Shown: piece by piece, positions 1 to 7,012 of the stretch | Layout of the letters: every line of letters starts with the position of its first letter | Numbering within the stretch: position 1 is the stretch's first letter | DNA from: Abiotrophia sp938010525 | Lineage (GTDB): Bacteria > Bacillota > Bacilli > Lactobacillales > Aerococcaceae | Assembly (NCBI RefSeq): GCF_938010525.1 | Contig: NZ_CALLVK010000022.1 | Coordinates: forward strand, 182,713 to 246,712 | DNA length: 64,000 nucleotides | Direction of reading: 5' to 3' | Position numbers and translations under genes: made by a program | The notes under the pieces: generated by a model | What the model was told of the DNA's origin: nothing | The model's database searches: none | The model's input: the letters and a program-made list of their open reading frames with translations, nothing else

Positions 1-298
1 GCGGTCTAGCACTGGCCTTAGTCAATTCTTGTGCTTTTAACTCAATCCTAACTTGGGTCCGAATTTTAGCTAGGAAGTAACGCTGTAAGGCCTGCGAAAG
101 AGCAATTAGCATGAGAAAAGCAAGCCACTGCACTGTTGTCCAAGTCCCGGAAACGTAATCTCCCACTGTCAGAAAGTCGGTAAAACGCCCTAAAAAGTAT
201 GGTCCCCCGATACCATCGAAGGAAAGTAAAATAGAAAATAGGATGCAAGCCAGAACTAAATTAAACTTTCCAACAAACAATTTACTTATTTTCCCCAT
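1..298 (-). CDS. ABC exporter, N-terminal part (runs off window edge)
   Basis: An open frame runs from an ATG at 298 to the left edge (99 codons seen). It starts MGKISKLFVG, followed by a hydrophobic segment (about residues 10-30), a PYFLGRFTDFLT stretch, a second hydrophobic segment (about 55-75) and a basic RTQVRIELKAQ region. This matches the first two membrane helices and first cytoplasmic loop of a fused membrane-plus-ATPase exporter, and the layout resembles the exporter at 32643-34229. An AGGAAAGG ribosome site and a good promoter (359-387) lie upstream. The substrate cannot be told, and the ATPase half lies outside the window, so the family call is moderate. Confidence 0.55.
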   Translation of the reverse strand, partial: MGKISKLFVGKFNLVLACILFSILLSFDGIGGPYFLGRFTDFLTVGDYVSGTWTTVQWLAFLMLIALSQALQRYFLAKIRTQVRIELKAQELTKASARP

Positions 299-358
299 CT
301 GTCACCCCGCCCTTTCCTAATAAGGCCCATATATATTCAGTGCGATATCTTGTTTTGC

Positions 359-387
359 ATTTTATCCTTAAAACTCCCGTTTGTCAA
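359..387 (-). promoter_or_regulatory. Promoter of the left-edge ABC exporter gene
   Basis: On the minus strand there is a perfect -35 TTGACA (382-387), a 17-base spacer and a -10 TAAAAT (359-364), about 60 bases upstream of the ATG at 298. This is seen directly. No operator was recognised. Confidence 0.7.
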
Positions 388-480
388 TATCCATAAAAGG
401 ATAGTAAAGGGCTCATTTTGAATTCATAAACTCTCTTAAGCGTATGTAACCAGGGGCAAGCTATTCATTAACGTATTCAC

Positions 481-530
481 GGACAAAACAAAAAAGCTAG
501 AGACTCCGATAAAACGGAGTTTCTAGCTTT
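481..530 (-). terminator. Terminator after rplL
   Basis: An inverted repeat (AAAGCTAGA-ACTCCG type arms, loop ATAAAA) at 493-530 is followed on the minus strand by a T-rich run (481-495). It ends the rplJL transcript. The remaining bases between 299 and 480 hold only the exporter promoter and leader. Confidence 0.85.
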
Positions 531-547
531 ATTTCTTAGCTTGAAAA

Positions 548-913
548 TTACTTCAAGGTTACAGTTGCGCCAACTTCTTCCAAGGCAGCTTTCAAAGCTT
601 CTGCGTCTTCTTTAGAAGCGCCTTCCTTAACTACAGATGGTGCGCCGTCAACTAATTCTTTAGCTTCTTTCAAGCCTAAGCCAGTTGCTTCACGGACAAC
701 CTTGATAACTTTGATCTTACCTGCACCTGCGTTAGTTAATTCAACGTCAAATTCAGTTTTCTCTTCAGCTGCTGCTGCTGGACCTGCTGCTACTGCTACA
801 GGAGCTGCTGCAGTTACGCCAAATTCTTCTTCGATTGCTTTTACTAAATCGTTTAATTCGATGATTGTTGCTTCTTTGATTTCAGCAATAATGTTTTCAA
901 TGTTTAATGCCAT
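548..913 (-). CDS. rplL: 50S ribosomal protein L7/L12
   Basis: The 121-residue protein has the classic two-part layout: an N-terminal dimerisation helix pair (MALNIENIIAEIKEAT), an Ala/Pro-rich hinge at about residues 35-52, and a C-terminal factor-binding domain with KIKVIKVVREATGLGLKEAK and the ending GATVTLK. It forms the ribosomal stalk with L10 and recruits translation GTPases. The ribosome site GGAGG lies 9 bases before the ATG. It is the second gene of the rplJ-rplL operon, 35 bases after rplJ, and ends at a strong terminator. Length is normal for the family. Confidence 0.97.
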   Translation of the reverse strand: MALNIENIIAEIKEATIIELNDLVKAIEEEFGVTAAAPVAVAAGPAAAAEEKTEFDVELTNAGAGKIKVIKVVREATGLGLKEAKELVDGAPSVVKEGASKEDAEALKAALEEVGATVTLK

Positions 914-948
914 GATTAATTTCCTCCATTAAGTTTAGTATTATGTAA

Positions 949-1449
949 TTAAGCTGCACTTTCTTTTGCTTCTGCAACAGCTTTAATAGCCAATGCAGTG
1001 TTGCGTACTGGGGCTTGCAGTACAGAAAGGAGCATAGAGAGCATGCCGTCGCGGTCTGGAAGAGCTGCGAGAGCCTTCACGTCTTCTGCTGAAGCTGCTT
1101 TCCCTTCGATTAAGCCACCTTTGATTTCAAGCTTTTCAGCTTTCTTCGCGAATTCTGCGATAACTTTTGCTGGCGCTACAACTTCTGATTCGCTGAACAC
1201 GATAGCAGTTGGACCTACAAAGTGAGCATCCAAACCTTCGATTTCAGCTTGAGCAGCAGCACGACGTAAGATGGTGTTTTTCACAACCTTCATTTGCACG
1301 CCGTTATCACGTAACTCTTTACGTAAGTTAGTCACTTCTTCAACGGTTAAGCCTAAGTAGTCAACAACGACTACAGATGCTGCAGATTTGAGTTCTTCAG
1401 CAACTTTTGAAACTTCTTCTTGCTTTTTCAAGAGAATTGCTTTTGTCAT
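949..1449 (-). CDS. rplJ: 50S ribosomal protein L10
   Basis: The 166-residue protein has the L10 N-terminal rRNA-binding domain (KKQEEVSKVAEELKSAASVV, VVDYLGLTVEEV, LRKELRDNGVQMKVVKNT) and a C-terminal helix that anchors L7/L12 dimers. GGAGGTG precedes the ATG. It is the first gene of the rplJL unit and sits behind a structured leader containing an intrinsic terminator (1495-1527), the usual place where L10 or the L10-L12 complex represses its own synthesis. Family membership is certain; the leader control is inferred from its position and fold. Confidence 0.97.
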   Translation of the reverse strand: MTKAILLKKQEEVSKVAEELKSAASVVVVDYLGLTVEEVTNLRKELRDNGVQMKVVKNTILRRAAAQAEIEGLDAHFVGPTAIVFSESEVVAPAKVIAEFAKKAEKLEIKGGLIEGKAASAEDVKALAALPDRDGMLSMLLSVLQAPVRNTALAIKAVAEAKESAA

Positions 1450-1471
1450 AATTTCACCTCCGCTAGTTTGA

Positions 1472-1640
1472 TATAGAGATTTTTATGTTGCCATAAAAAA
1501 TCTCTATGTCACCTTAGACATAGAGATAGCTTCCATTCGTGGAACTTCCTCGGTAAGAAATTAAGGCCTGCGCCACTTACTGTCTTCGGTCGTTATATTA
1601 ACGTATGTTATTGTAGCGAAGAAGGGCCATCATGTCAAGC
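1472..1640 (-). ncRNA. L10 leader RNA (autoregulatory 5' UTR of rplJL)
   Basis: The 216 bases between rplA and rplJ carry no gene. On the minus strand they hold a structured stretch (about 1530-1640) and then a terminator hairpin (1495-1527) just before rplJ. Position and terminator fit the L10 leader of Firmicutes, where L10/L12 binding lowers rplJL expression. A segment at 1472-1485 is complementary to the 3' arm of the terminator, so two mutually exclusive hairpins can form. I did not derive the full kink-turn fold. Confidence 0.65.
1492..1528 (-). terminator. Attenuator terminator in the rplJL leader
   Basis: On the minus strand, an 11-base arm (ATCTCTATGTC), loop TAAGGT, its complement and a T6 run form a textbook intrinsic terminator only about 45 bases before the rplJ start. 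A terminator inside a leader implies regulated read-through. Confidence 0.8.
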
Positions 1641-1665
1641 CTCTTCGCGGATTTCTCGCTAAAAA

Positions 1666-2355
1666 TTAGAGAGAAGTAACATCCAACTTGATCCCAGGAC
1701 CAAAAGTAGTGCTCAAAGTCAAGTTGTTGATGTAAGTACCTTTAGCAGCGGCTGGTTTCACACGCAAGATTTGCTCGTGGAGCGCCTTGAGGTTTTCAAC
1801 CAATTTGTTGTCTTCAAAAGATACTTTACCGATTGGCACGTTCACGATACCAGCTTTGTCAGCACGGTAAGTTACTTGACCAGCTTTGATGTCGTTAACT
1901 GCTTTGGTTACGTCCATGGTAACAGTCCCGGTTTTAGGGTTTGGCATCAAGCCTTTTGGCCCTAAGACACGACCAAGGCGACCCACTTGACCCATCATGT
2001 CAGGGGTAGCGACCATCACGTCGAATTCTAACCAACCGTCAGAAATCTTTTGGATTAAGTCTGCTTCACCAACGAAGTCAGCACCTGCTGCTTCCGCTTC
2101 TTTAGCTTTTTCGCCACGCGCGATTACAACTACACGGCTGGTTTTACCAGTCCCGTGTGGCAATACCATTGCGCCACGGATTTGTTGGTCAGCTTTCTTA
2201 ACGTCGATGTTTAAGTTGTAAGAAACTTCAACGGTAGCGTCGAACTTAGCGAAGTCGATTTCTTTTGCTAAGGTAACAGCTTCGTTAGCTTCGTATTTTT
2301 TGTTGCGGTCTACTTTTGCAAGAGCCGCTTGTAAGTTTTTGCTCTTTTTAGCCAT
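1666..2355 (-). CDS. rplA: 50S ribosomal protein L1
   Basis: The 229-residue protein has L1 landmarks: the basic N-terminus MAKKSKNLQAALAKVDRNK, VEVSYNLNIDVKKADQQIRG in domain I, the domain II segment DMMGQVGRLGRVLGPKGLMPNPKTGTV, and the C-terminal YINNLTLSTTFGPGIKLD. It binds 23S rRNA at the L1 stalk and in many bacteria represses the L11-L1 operon through its own mRNA. GGAGG precedes the ATG. It follows rplK by 80 bases in one transcription unit. Length is typical. Confidence 0.97.
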   Translation of the reverse strand: MAKKSKNLQAALAKVDRNKKYEANEAVTLAKEIDFAKFDATVEVSYNLNIDVKKADQQIRGAMVLPHGTGKTSRVVVIARGEKAKEAEAAGADFVGEADLIQKISDGWLEFDVMVATPDMMGQVGRLGRVLGPKGLMPNPKTGTVTMDVTKAVNDIKAGQVTYRADKAGIVNVPIGKVSFEDNKLVENLKALHEQILRVKPAAAKGTYINNLTLSTTFGPGIKLDVTSL

Positions 2356-2435
2356 TTTTCTTCCTCCTATGTTGTGGTTATAACGGTTTGACCTCCCACA
2401 CCCGATAGAATTCGGGTTGAGAAGCTACATTGTGC

Positions 2436-2861
2436 TTAGTCTTGGACTGTAATCCCCATTGAGCGAGCAGTACCTTCAACCATGCGCATTGCAGCTTCAA
2501 CATTGGCTGCATTTAAGTCTGGCATTTTAGTTTCTGCGATTTCTCGTACTTGATCTTTGGTTACAGTGGCAACCTTAGTTTTGTTAGGTACACCTGAACC
2601 TTTGTCAACTTTAGCAGCTTTCAGTAACAATACTGGAGCTGGTGGAGTTTTGGTGATGAAAGTAAATGAACGGTCTTCGTATACAGAGATAACAACAGGA
2701 ATAATCAAGCCTGCTTGATCTTGTGTACGAGCGTTGAACTCTTTACAGAACCCCATGATGTTTACTTGTGCTTGACCGAGCGCTGGACCTACTGGTGGAG
2801 CAGGGCTTGCTTTGCCGGCTGGGATTTGTAATTTAACTTGTTTTACGACTTTTTTAGCCAC
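2436..2861 (-). CDS. rplK: 50S ribosomal protein L11
   Basis: The protein is 141 residues from a GTG start at 2861, preceded by AAGGAGG at an 8-base distance. The frame extends further upstream, but that stretch is leader, and family members begin (V/M)AKKVVKQVKLQIPAG. Conserved parts are PVGPALGQAQVNIMGFCKEFNART, the Pro-rich N-domain and the C-terminal rRNA-binding helix ending AMRMVEGTARSMGI. It forms part of the GTPase-associated centre with L10. First gene of rplKA, with its own extended -10 promoter at 2953-2980. Confidence 0.97.
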   Translation of the reverse strand: MAKKVVKQVKLQIPAGKASPAPPVGPALGQAQVNIMGFCKEFNARTQDQAGLIIPVVISVYEDRSFTFITKTPPAPVLLLKAAKVDKGSGVPNKTKVATVTKDQVREIAETKMPDLNAANVEAAMRMVEGTARSMGITVQD

Positions 2862-2952
2862 GAAACATTCCTCCTTAATTTTTGGTTCGTGATGTGGTTC
2901 ATGGAAGCCTAAGCCTCCTCCCACTCAGTGTGCGTACTTTGCGCACCGTACT

Positions 2953-2980
2953 ATTATAGCATACTCCAGCAAATATGCAA
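2953..2980 (-). promoter_or_regulatory. Promoter of rplK-rplA
   Basis: On the minus strand, TTGCAT (2975-2980), a 16-base spacer and TATAAT (2953-2958) preceded by TG at the extended -10 position. The transcript would have a leader of about 85 bases before the rplK GTG, where L1 autoregulation could act. Confidence 0.8.
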
Positions 2981-3050
2981 TGCCTTAAGGCCTGATTTTC
3001 AGAGATTTTTTTGCTCTGCAAGATTCTGCCCATGCTTTGTTTTTTCCATA

Positions 3051-3081
3051 CAAGAAAAGCCCCCTGGAAAGGGAGCTCCTT
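3051..3081 (-). terminator. Terminator after uraA
   Basis: An imperfect hairpin (AGC-CCC / GGG-GCT arms with one mismatch) is followed on the minus strand by CTTTTCTTG, directly after the uraA stop. Confidence 0.55.
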
Positions 3082-3083
3082 AT

Positions 3084-4406
3084 TTAGGCTTCACCAAGTA
3101 ATTCTTCAACCTTCTGGTCTTGAAATTTTTCTTCGTGTGGCAAGATTAAGTTGAGCACGACGCCAGCCAAGGCGCAGAGGGCAGTCCCAGATAAGGTCAC
3201 CGGCCCCAATTTGAGAACCGCACCGCCCAAGCCTAGCACCAACATGGAACTGGCGATAATCAAGTTGCGGACTTGGTGGAAGTCGACTTGCTTCTCAATC
3301 AGAACTTTTAGACCGTTAGAAGCAATGACCCCATAAAGTAGGATGGCCATACCGCCCAAGACGGGCTTCGGAATAGTGGAGATGATAGCAGTGAATTTGC
3401 CCATAAAGCTGAGTCCGATAGCAAAGAAGGCAGCATTGCGAATGACAGAGACGGAAGCAATACGGGTCATCCCTACCACCCCAGTGTTCTCGCCATAAGT
3501 GGTATTGGCCGGGCCACCGATAAAGGCTGACACAGCAGTCGCCACCCCATCCCCAATCAAGGTCCGATGGAGGCCTGGTTTTTCCAAGAACTTACGGCCG
3601 CAGATTTGCCCTAACACTGTATGGTCCCCAATATGTTCGGCAATGGTCACGACCGCTACCGGCAAAATCACCCAAGTCTCTGGCCCGAAGTAGAGTTGAT
3701 AGTGACTGAAGAAGCCACCGGTTTCAAATGGCAAATAGAGATGTGGCACTTCAAACCAAGCTGCCTCTAGGACTGGCTTAAAGTCTACCAAGCCAAAGCC
3801 AACGGCCACCAAGTAACCCCCAATAATCCCGAAGAGGAAGGGAATGATTTTGAGAAAACCCTTGGCTTTGGTATTAATGAAGGCCGTAATTAAGAAGGTA
3901 ACAATGGCGACCACGATATGCTTGATATCGCCCCCCTCAATAAAACCGGCATTCTTAACCGCTGAGTTGGCTAAGCCCAAGCCAATCACCATAATCATGG
4001 GCCCAATCACAATAGGTGGCAATAAGCGATCAATCCAGGTGGTTCCAATTGCTCGAATCAAGAGTGCCACCCCAACATAGACTAGCCCAACTAGCACCAC
4101 CCCGGTTTGGGCAGCAGAGACATCGCCATTCATCTGACTATTAGCGAAGGCCATGGCCTGGATAAAGGCGAAGGACGACCCTAGGTAGACCGGCACCTTG
4201 AACTGGGTCGAGACCATGTAGATGAGGGTCCCAATCCCTGAGGCAAAGAGCGCCACCGAAACCGGCATGCCCAGAATCAGGGGCACCAGAATGGTCGCCC
4301 CAAACATGGCAAAGACGTGCTGGGCGCTCAATAAGAGCCCTTGTAGGAAAGGCGGCTTCTGCTCGACATCAAGCAGCATGCGCACTTTGGACGTTTGTAG
4401 TTCCAT
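3084..4406 (-). CDS. uraA: Uracil:cation symporter (NCS2 family)
   Basis: About 440 residues with roughly 12-14 membrane segments. NCS2 signatures include QHVFAMFGATILVPLILGMP near the N-terminus, AEHIGDHTVLGQICGR with the substrate-binding glutamate, and the GGPANTTYGENTGVV motif. It imports uracil at the plasma membrane for salvage. The second of two tandem ATGs (4406) is 5 bases from the GAGG ribosome site and is preferred. A PyrR-type attenuator upstream links it to pyrimidine control, as for pyrP genes; no pyr biosynthetic genes are nearby. Uracil is the likely substrate; xanthine is less likely because of the PyrR leader. Confidence 0.92.
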   Translation of the reverse strand: MELQTSKVRMLLDVEQKPPFLQGLLLSAQHVFAMFGATILVPLILGMPVSVALFASGIGTLIYMVSTQFKVPVYLGSSFAFIQAMAFANSQMNGDVSAAQTGVVLVGLVYVGVALLIRAIGTTWIDRLLPPIVIGPMIMVIGLGLANSAVKNAGFIEGGDIKHIVVAIVTFLITAFINTKAKGFLKIIPFLFGIIGGYLVAVGFGLVDFKPVLEAAWFEVPHLYLPFETGGFFSHYQLYFGPETWVILPVAVVTIAEHIGDHTVLGQICGRKFLEKPGLHRTLIGDGVATAVSAFIGGPANTTYGENTGVVGMTRIASVSVIRNAAFFAIGLSFMGKFTAIISTIPKPVLGGMAILLYGVIASNGLKVLIEKQVDFHQVRNLIIASSMLVLGLGGAVLKLGPVTLSGTALCALAGVVLNLILPHEEKFQDQKVEELLGEA

Positions 4407-4431
4407 CATAACCTCTTTTCCGGACTCCAAG

Positions 4432-4559
4432 ACATGACAAAGAGCCCTCTGATTTTATTCCAAGGGCTCGGTAAAATGATTTAGCCTTCTCCACCTCACG
4501 GGATGGAATTAAAAGCCCTTATTGGGAGATAGTATAGCACAAGTTAAGAACTTTGACGA
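4432..4559 (-). promoter_or_regulatory. PyrR-type transcription attenuator and promoter of uraA
   Basis: On the minus strand a promoter (TCGTCA, 17 bases, TATACT; 4531-4559) is followed by a segment (4512-4520) complementary to the terminator's 5' arm. Next comes the hairpin loop CCCGTGAGGTGGAGAAGG (about 4484-4503), which resembles the PyrR anti-antiterminator, and then a terminator with GAGCCCT/AGGGCTC arms (4441-4470). In the known mechanism, PyrR bound to UMP stabilises the anti-antiterminator so the terminator forms. Confidence 0.85.
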
Positions 4560-4610
4560 GTCTAAGCTGGGCATTTAGCCATTTTTGTTAAGACCTCATC
4601 ACTCCCCCAC

Positions 4611-4646
4611 AAAAAAAGAGACTAGGAAGCCTATGCCCTAGTCTCT
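4611..4646 (-). terminator. Terminator after nusG
   Basis: A ten-base perfect stem (AGAGACTAGG and complement) with a GCATAGGCTT loop and a T7 run on the minus strand. Very strong. Confidence 0.92.
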
Positions 4647-4653
4647 ATCTAGA

Positions 4654-5193
4654 TTAAATATCTTCTTTTTTAACTTGCATGAAGTCTAATTCCGCCACTG
4701 TCTCACGACCAAACATCTCAATCACTACTTTGAGTTTGTCATGATCACGGTCGATTTCTTCAATTTGGCCAGATAGGCCGGAGAAAGCCCCATCGATAAT
4801 GGACACATAGTCGCCTTCTGCTACATTGAGTTCTACACGTTGACTTGGCATTGGCGCATCACCCAAGATAGCCGCAATTTCTTCTGGCAAGAGTGGGGAT
4901 GGTTTTGAGCCGGCCCCATGGGAGCCAACAAAACCAGTCACACCTGGCGTGTTCCGGACGATAAACCAAGCCTCATCCGACATTTCCATCTCTACTAGGA
5001 CATAGCCAGGAAAGGTCTTTTCGACTTTCTTCTTCTCTACGCCATCGGTTTTCTCAACCACTTCTTCTTCAGGTACCGCAATGCGGAAGATATGGTCTTG
5101 CATGTTCATGCTTTCCGTCCGCATCTCGATATTTTCTTTGACCTTGTTTTCGTACCCTGAGTACGTGTGTAATACATACCATTCTTTACTCAT
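4654..5193 (-). CDS. nusG: Transcription termination/antitermination factor NusG
   Basis: The 179-residue protein has the NGN domain (KEWYVLHTYSGYENKVKENIE, FPGYVLVEMEMSDEAWFIVRNTPGVTGFVG) and a C-terminal KOW domain (EGDYVSIIDGAFSGLSGQIEEIDRDHDKLKVVIEMFGRE). It binds RNA polymerase and couples pausing, termination and translation. AAGGAG precedes the ATG. It normally follows secE directly; here a PgpA-like gene with its own hairpins intervenes, and nusG has its own promoter followed by a promoter-proximal terminator (5221-5247). Confidence 0.96.
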   Translation of the reverse strand: MSKEWYVLHTYSGYENKVKENIEMRTESMNMQDHIFRIAVPEEEVVEKTDGVEKKKVEKTFPGYVLVEMEMSDEAWFIVRNTPGVTGFVGSHGAGSKPSPLLPEEIAAILGDAPMPSQRVELNVAEGDYVSIIDGAFSGLSGQIEEIDRDHDKLKVVIEMFGRETVAELDFMQVKKEDI

Positions 5194-5220
5194 CTGTCTA
5201 CTCCTTTTATTTGAACCGGC

Positions 5221-5247
5221 AAAATAAAAAACCTACATTGGGTAGGT
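5221..5247 (-). terminator. Promoter-proximal terminator (attenuator) in the nusG leader
   Basis: A six-base stem (ACCTAC/GTAGGT, loop CCAAT) followed by TTTTTTATTTT on the minus strand. It lies about 10 bases after the predicted nusG start point and just before the nusG ribosome site. It could be only a terminator of upstream transcripts, but its place between promoter and gene suggests attenuation. Confidence 0.6.
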
Positions 5248-5263
5248 CGCTATCGTTAGCCTT

Positions 5264-5293
5264 AGTATAACATAAGGGCGGCCACTGAGACAA
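5264..5293 (-). promoter_or_regulatory. Promoter of nusG
   Basis: On the minus strand, TTGTCT (5288-5293), an 18-base spacer and TATACT (5264-5269). It lies in the pgpA-nusG gap. Confidence 0.6.
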
Positions 5294-5334
5294 GACCCGG
5301 CCCAAGGAATTTCCCTGGGCTTTTGGCCTAGTGG

Positions 5335-5832
5335 CTAGTCTTGATTTCTCTCTAAACCTGCATGGGCAATCCGGGCAGCTGCTGCCGCGGCAATGGCACC
5401 TACCAAGTCATCAATGAAAGTATTGACACGGCCAGGTGTCTTGGAATCCAACTCTTTGACGATGCCGGTCTTCATTTTGTCTACATAGCCGAAGTTGGTC
5501 AGGCCAATCGATCCGTAGACATTAACAATGGACAGGGCCAGAATCTCATCAATGCCATAAAGCCCTGCATCCCGGGCAATAATGTCTCGCAAAATAGGCG
5601 AGAAGTGGCCCGCTTCAACTGCCATATCTAACTCAATGCCGGTGACCACTGCGTGTTGAACCTCGCGCTTTTTGAGGACTTCTTGAACGTGAGATTGACA
5701 CTGCTCAATCGTAATATGGGGCGCATAATCCACTTGTAAGTCGTAGACAATGTGGGCAATATCCTTAATGGTCACGCCTCGTTGGCTTAAGAGATCATAC
5801 ATATGCTGTTCTAAGTGTTCATCGTGTGTCAT
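5335..5832 (-). CDS. Phosphatidylglycerophosphatase A family protein (YutG/PgpA-like)
   Basis: The 165-residue protein reads MTHDEHLEQHMYDLLSQRGV, then ARDAGLYGIDEILALSIVNVYGSIGLTNFGYVDKMKTG and PGRVNTFIDDLVGAIAAAAAARIAH, which matches the PgpA/YutG family of Firmicutes. The E. coli enzyme removes phosphate from phosphatidylglycerophosphate; in Firmicutes the reaction is less well proven. The ATG at 5832 follows AAGGATGGTGG; upstream in-frame codons overlap a stable hairpin and are unlikely to be coding. The gene separates secE from nusG, which is unusual. A weak hairpin (5300-5320) follows its stop. I infer an insertion or local rearrangement into the secE-nusG unit. Confidence 0.8.
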   Translation of the reverse strand: MTHDEHLEQHMYDLLSQRGVTIKDIAHIVYDLQVDYAPHITIEQCQSHVQEVLKKREVQHAVVTGIELDMAVEAGHFSPILRDIIARDAGLYGIDEILALSIVNVYGSIGLTNFGYVDKMKTGIVKELDSKTPGRVNTFIDDLVGAIAAAAAARIAHAGLERNQD

Positions 5833-5862
5833 GAAGCCACCATCCTTTTCACTAAAGTAAAT

Positions 5863-5895
5863 CAATCCGCCTAGAGAGATTCTCCAAGCGGATTG
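5863..5895 (-). terminator. Long hairpin after secE
   Basis: A 33-base inverted repeat with a 15-base-pair stem (two G-T wobbles, 3-base loop). The minus-strand sequence after it is ATTTACTTT, so it is a weak or partial terminator, or a processing/stability hairpin between secE and the PgpA-like gene. Confidence 0.55.
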
Positions 5896-5929
5896 AGGTT
5901 TTCTATCTAAGTGCCTACCTCTCGCTCGC

Positions 5930-6103
5930 TTAGAGGGCGTAGAAGTAGTTGAGTAAGTTGGACAAGCCAAAGTCGATGCCACCGAAGTAGAGGCCTAATA
6001 AAACGACCATAATGATGACTGTCCATGTGTATTTGTTGACTTCGCCTAAGCTTGGCCAAGTCACGCGTTTCATTTCTTTTCCGACGTTCTTAATGTATCC
6101 CAT
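5930..6103 (-). CDS. secE: Preprotein translocase subunit SecE
   Basis: This short gene encodes 57 residues: MGYIKNVGKEMKRVTWPSLG, then EVNKYTWTVIIMVVLLGLYF and a C-terminal part ending NLLNYFYAL. The KRVTWPS motif and single membrane helix are diagnostic of SecE, which clamps SecY in the translocon. It lies 15 bases after rpmG and is translated from the same message, driven by the promoter at 6307-6335. Its usual partner nusG is displaced by the PgpA-like gene. Confidence 0.95.
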   Translation of the reverse strand: MGYIKNVGKEMKRVTWPSLGEVNKYTWTVIIMVVLLGLYFGGIDFGLSNLLNYFYAL

Positions 6104-6117
6104 GCTCTAATACCCTT

Positions 6118-6270
6118 CTATTTAGTTTCTTTATGCAAGGTATGCTTGTTGCAATACTTGCAGAATTTCTTGATTTCTAAGCGTTGCGACTGTCCCATCT
6201 GCGTGGGTGTCATGTGGTAATTACGTTGACCACATTCACTACAGGCTAAGGCACCTTTCTTTTGAGCCAA
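6118..6270 (-). CDS. rpmG: 50S ribosomal protein L33 (zinc-binding form)
   Basis: 50 residues from a TTG start at 6270, chosen because AAGGAGG lies 8 bases upstream. The sequence AQKKGALACSECGQRNYHM and FCKYCNKHTLHKETK has two CxxC pairs, so this is the zinc-binding C+ form. The position between sigH and secE is conserved with Bacillus subtilis rpmGB. Zinc-binding L33 paralogues are often replaced by a C-minus form under zinc limitation; no second copy is seen in this window. Confidence 0.93.
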   Translation of the reverse strand: MAQKKGALACSECGQRNYHMTPTQMGQSQRLEIKKFCKYCNKHTLHKETK

Positions 6271-6306
6271 GGCAACTACCTCCTTTTGATGCTATATCAT
6301 CTTTTA

Positions 6307-6335
6307 ATGATAGGCAGTTCTCGGCTATTTGTCAA
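6307..6335 (-). promoter_or_regulatory. Promoter of rpmG-secE
   Basis: On the minus strand, a perfect TTGACA (6330-6335, within the last codons of sigH), a 17-base spacer and TATCAT (6307-6312). It uncouples rpmG-secE from sigH. Confidence 0.75.
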
Positions 6336-6951
6336 GCCTCTTGCAGAAATCTTCTAGTTTTTTACGACAGCGGCTTAGGGCACTTTGACAAGAACGTTGG
6401 GACTTGCCCTTGACTTGAGACATCTCCTCGACACTCATGCCATCTAGGCAAGCTAAGAGAACCTCTTTTTCCCAATCAGACAAACTTGAAAAATAACCAT
6501 CGGAGGCCTCACGTGCTAGACACCAGTCTTCTGGTGCCATATCGTGACCTTGAGCTAGGGGACTCAGAGGATCGAAATGTGCCTCTAGTTGTTCTCTCAC
6601 ATAGTCATCCACATCCAGAGAAACACAATCGGATGCTTGAACGCGTTTATGAGCCGATTCATACCGATATAAATGGCTAAAATGTCGGATAAGGACAATT
6701 TTAAAGTAACTCTTGAAGGGAATTCCACCATTATAAGTGAAGATGGCCTTCCACAAAGTAACTCTAGCTTCTTGTTGGAAGTCTGCATAATCAAGATAGG
6801 CAGACTTACTCATCAAATAACAACTTCTAATCAAAGGACTGAACTGGCGCAACAATTGTTCAAATTCTTGGCCATCAAAATCTGCCTTGAGTGCTGCAAC
6901 TGCTTGATCTAGTGCTGGCAACTCCGTGTCTTCGTACTGATGAAAATCCAT
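6325..6951 (-). CDS. sigH: Sigma-70 family factor, SigH/ComX type
   Basis: 208 residues. A region 2 core (FSPLIRSCYLMSKSAYLDYADFQQEARVTLWKAI, residues about 37-70) and a region 4 helix-turn-helix (LSDWEKEVLLACLDGMSVEEMSQVKGKSQRSCQSALSRCRKKL, about 158-200) are visible, with no region 1 or long region 3. Synteny (rae1-sigH-rpmG-secE) equals that of Bacillus sigH, whose lactic acid bacterial relatives drive competence genes. The sequence is divergent from SigH, so the symbol rests on position as much as on sequence. GAGGAGG precedes the ATG. Confidence 0.75.
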   Translation of the reverse strand: MDFHQYEDTELPALDQAVAALKADFDGQEFEQLLRQFSPLIRSCYLMSKSAYLDYADFQQEARVTLWKAIFTYNGGIPFKSYFKIVLIRHFSHLYRYESAHKRVQASDCVSLDVDDYVREQLEAHFDPLSPLAQGHDMAPEDWCLAREASDGYFSSLSDWEKEVLLACLDGMSVEEMSQVKGKSQRSCQSALSRCRKKLEDFCKRLDK

Positions 6952-7012
6952 GGGTGTTTCCTCCTCTATAAAGGTTAATATAGGGGAGAAGGAAAAGGTT
7001 TATCCCATATGT

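Noticed and set aside
66..248. A 60-codon minus-strand frame at the left edge
   Set aside because: It is an alternate frame within the ABC exporter start (1-298), which has a better ribosome site, promoter and membrane-helix pattern.
2862..2924. N-terminal extension of L11 (frame open up to 2924)
   Set aside because: It would place the start ahead of the AAGGAGG site and adds residues not found in any L11; the GTG at 2861 gives the canonical 141 residues.
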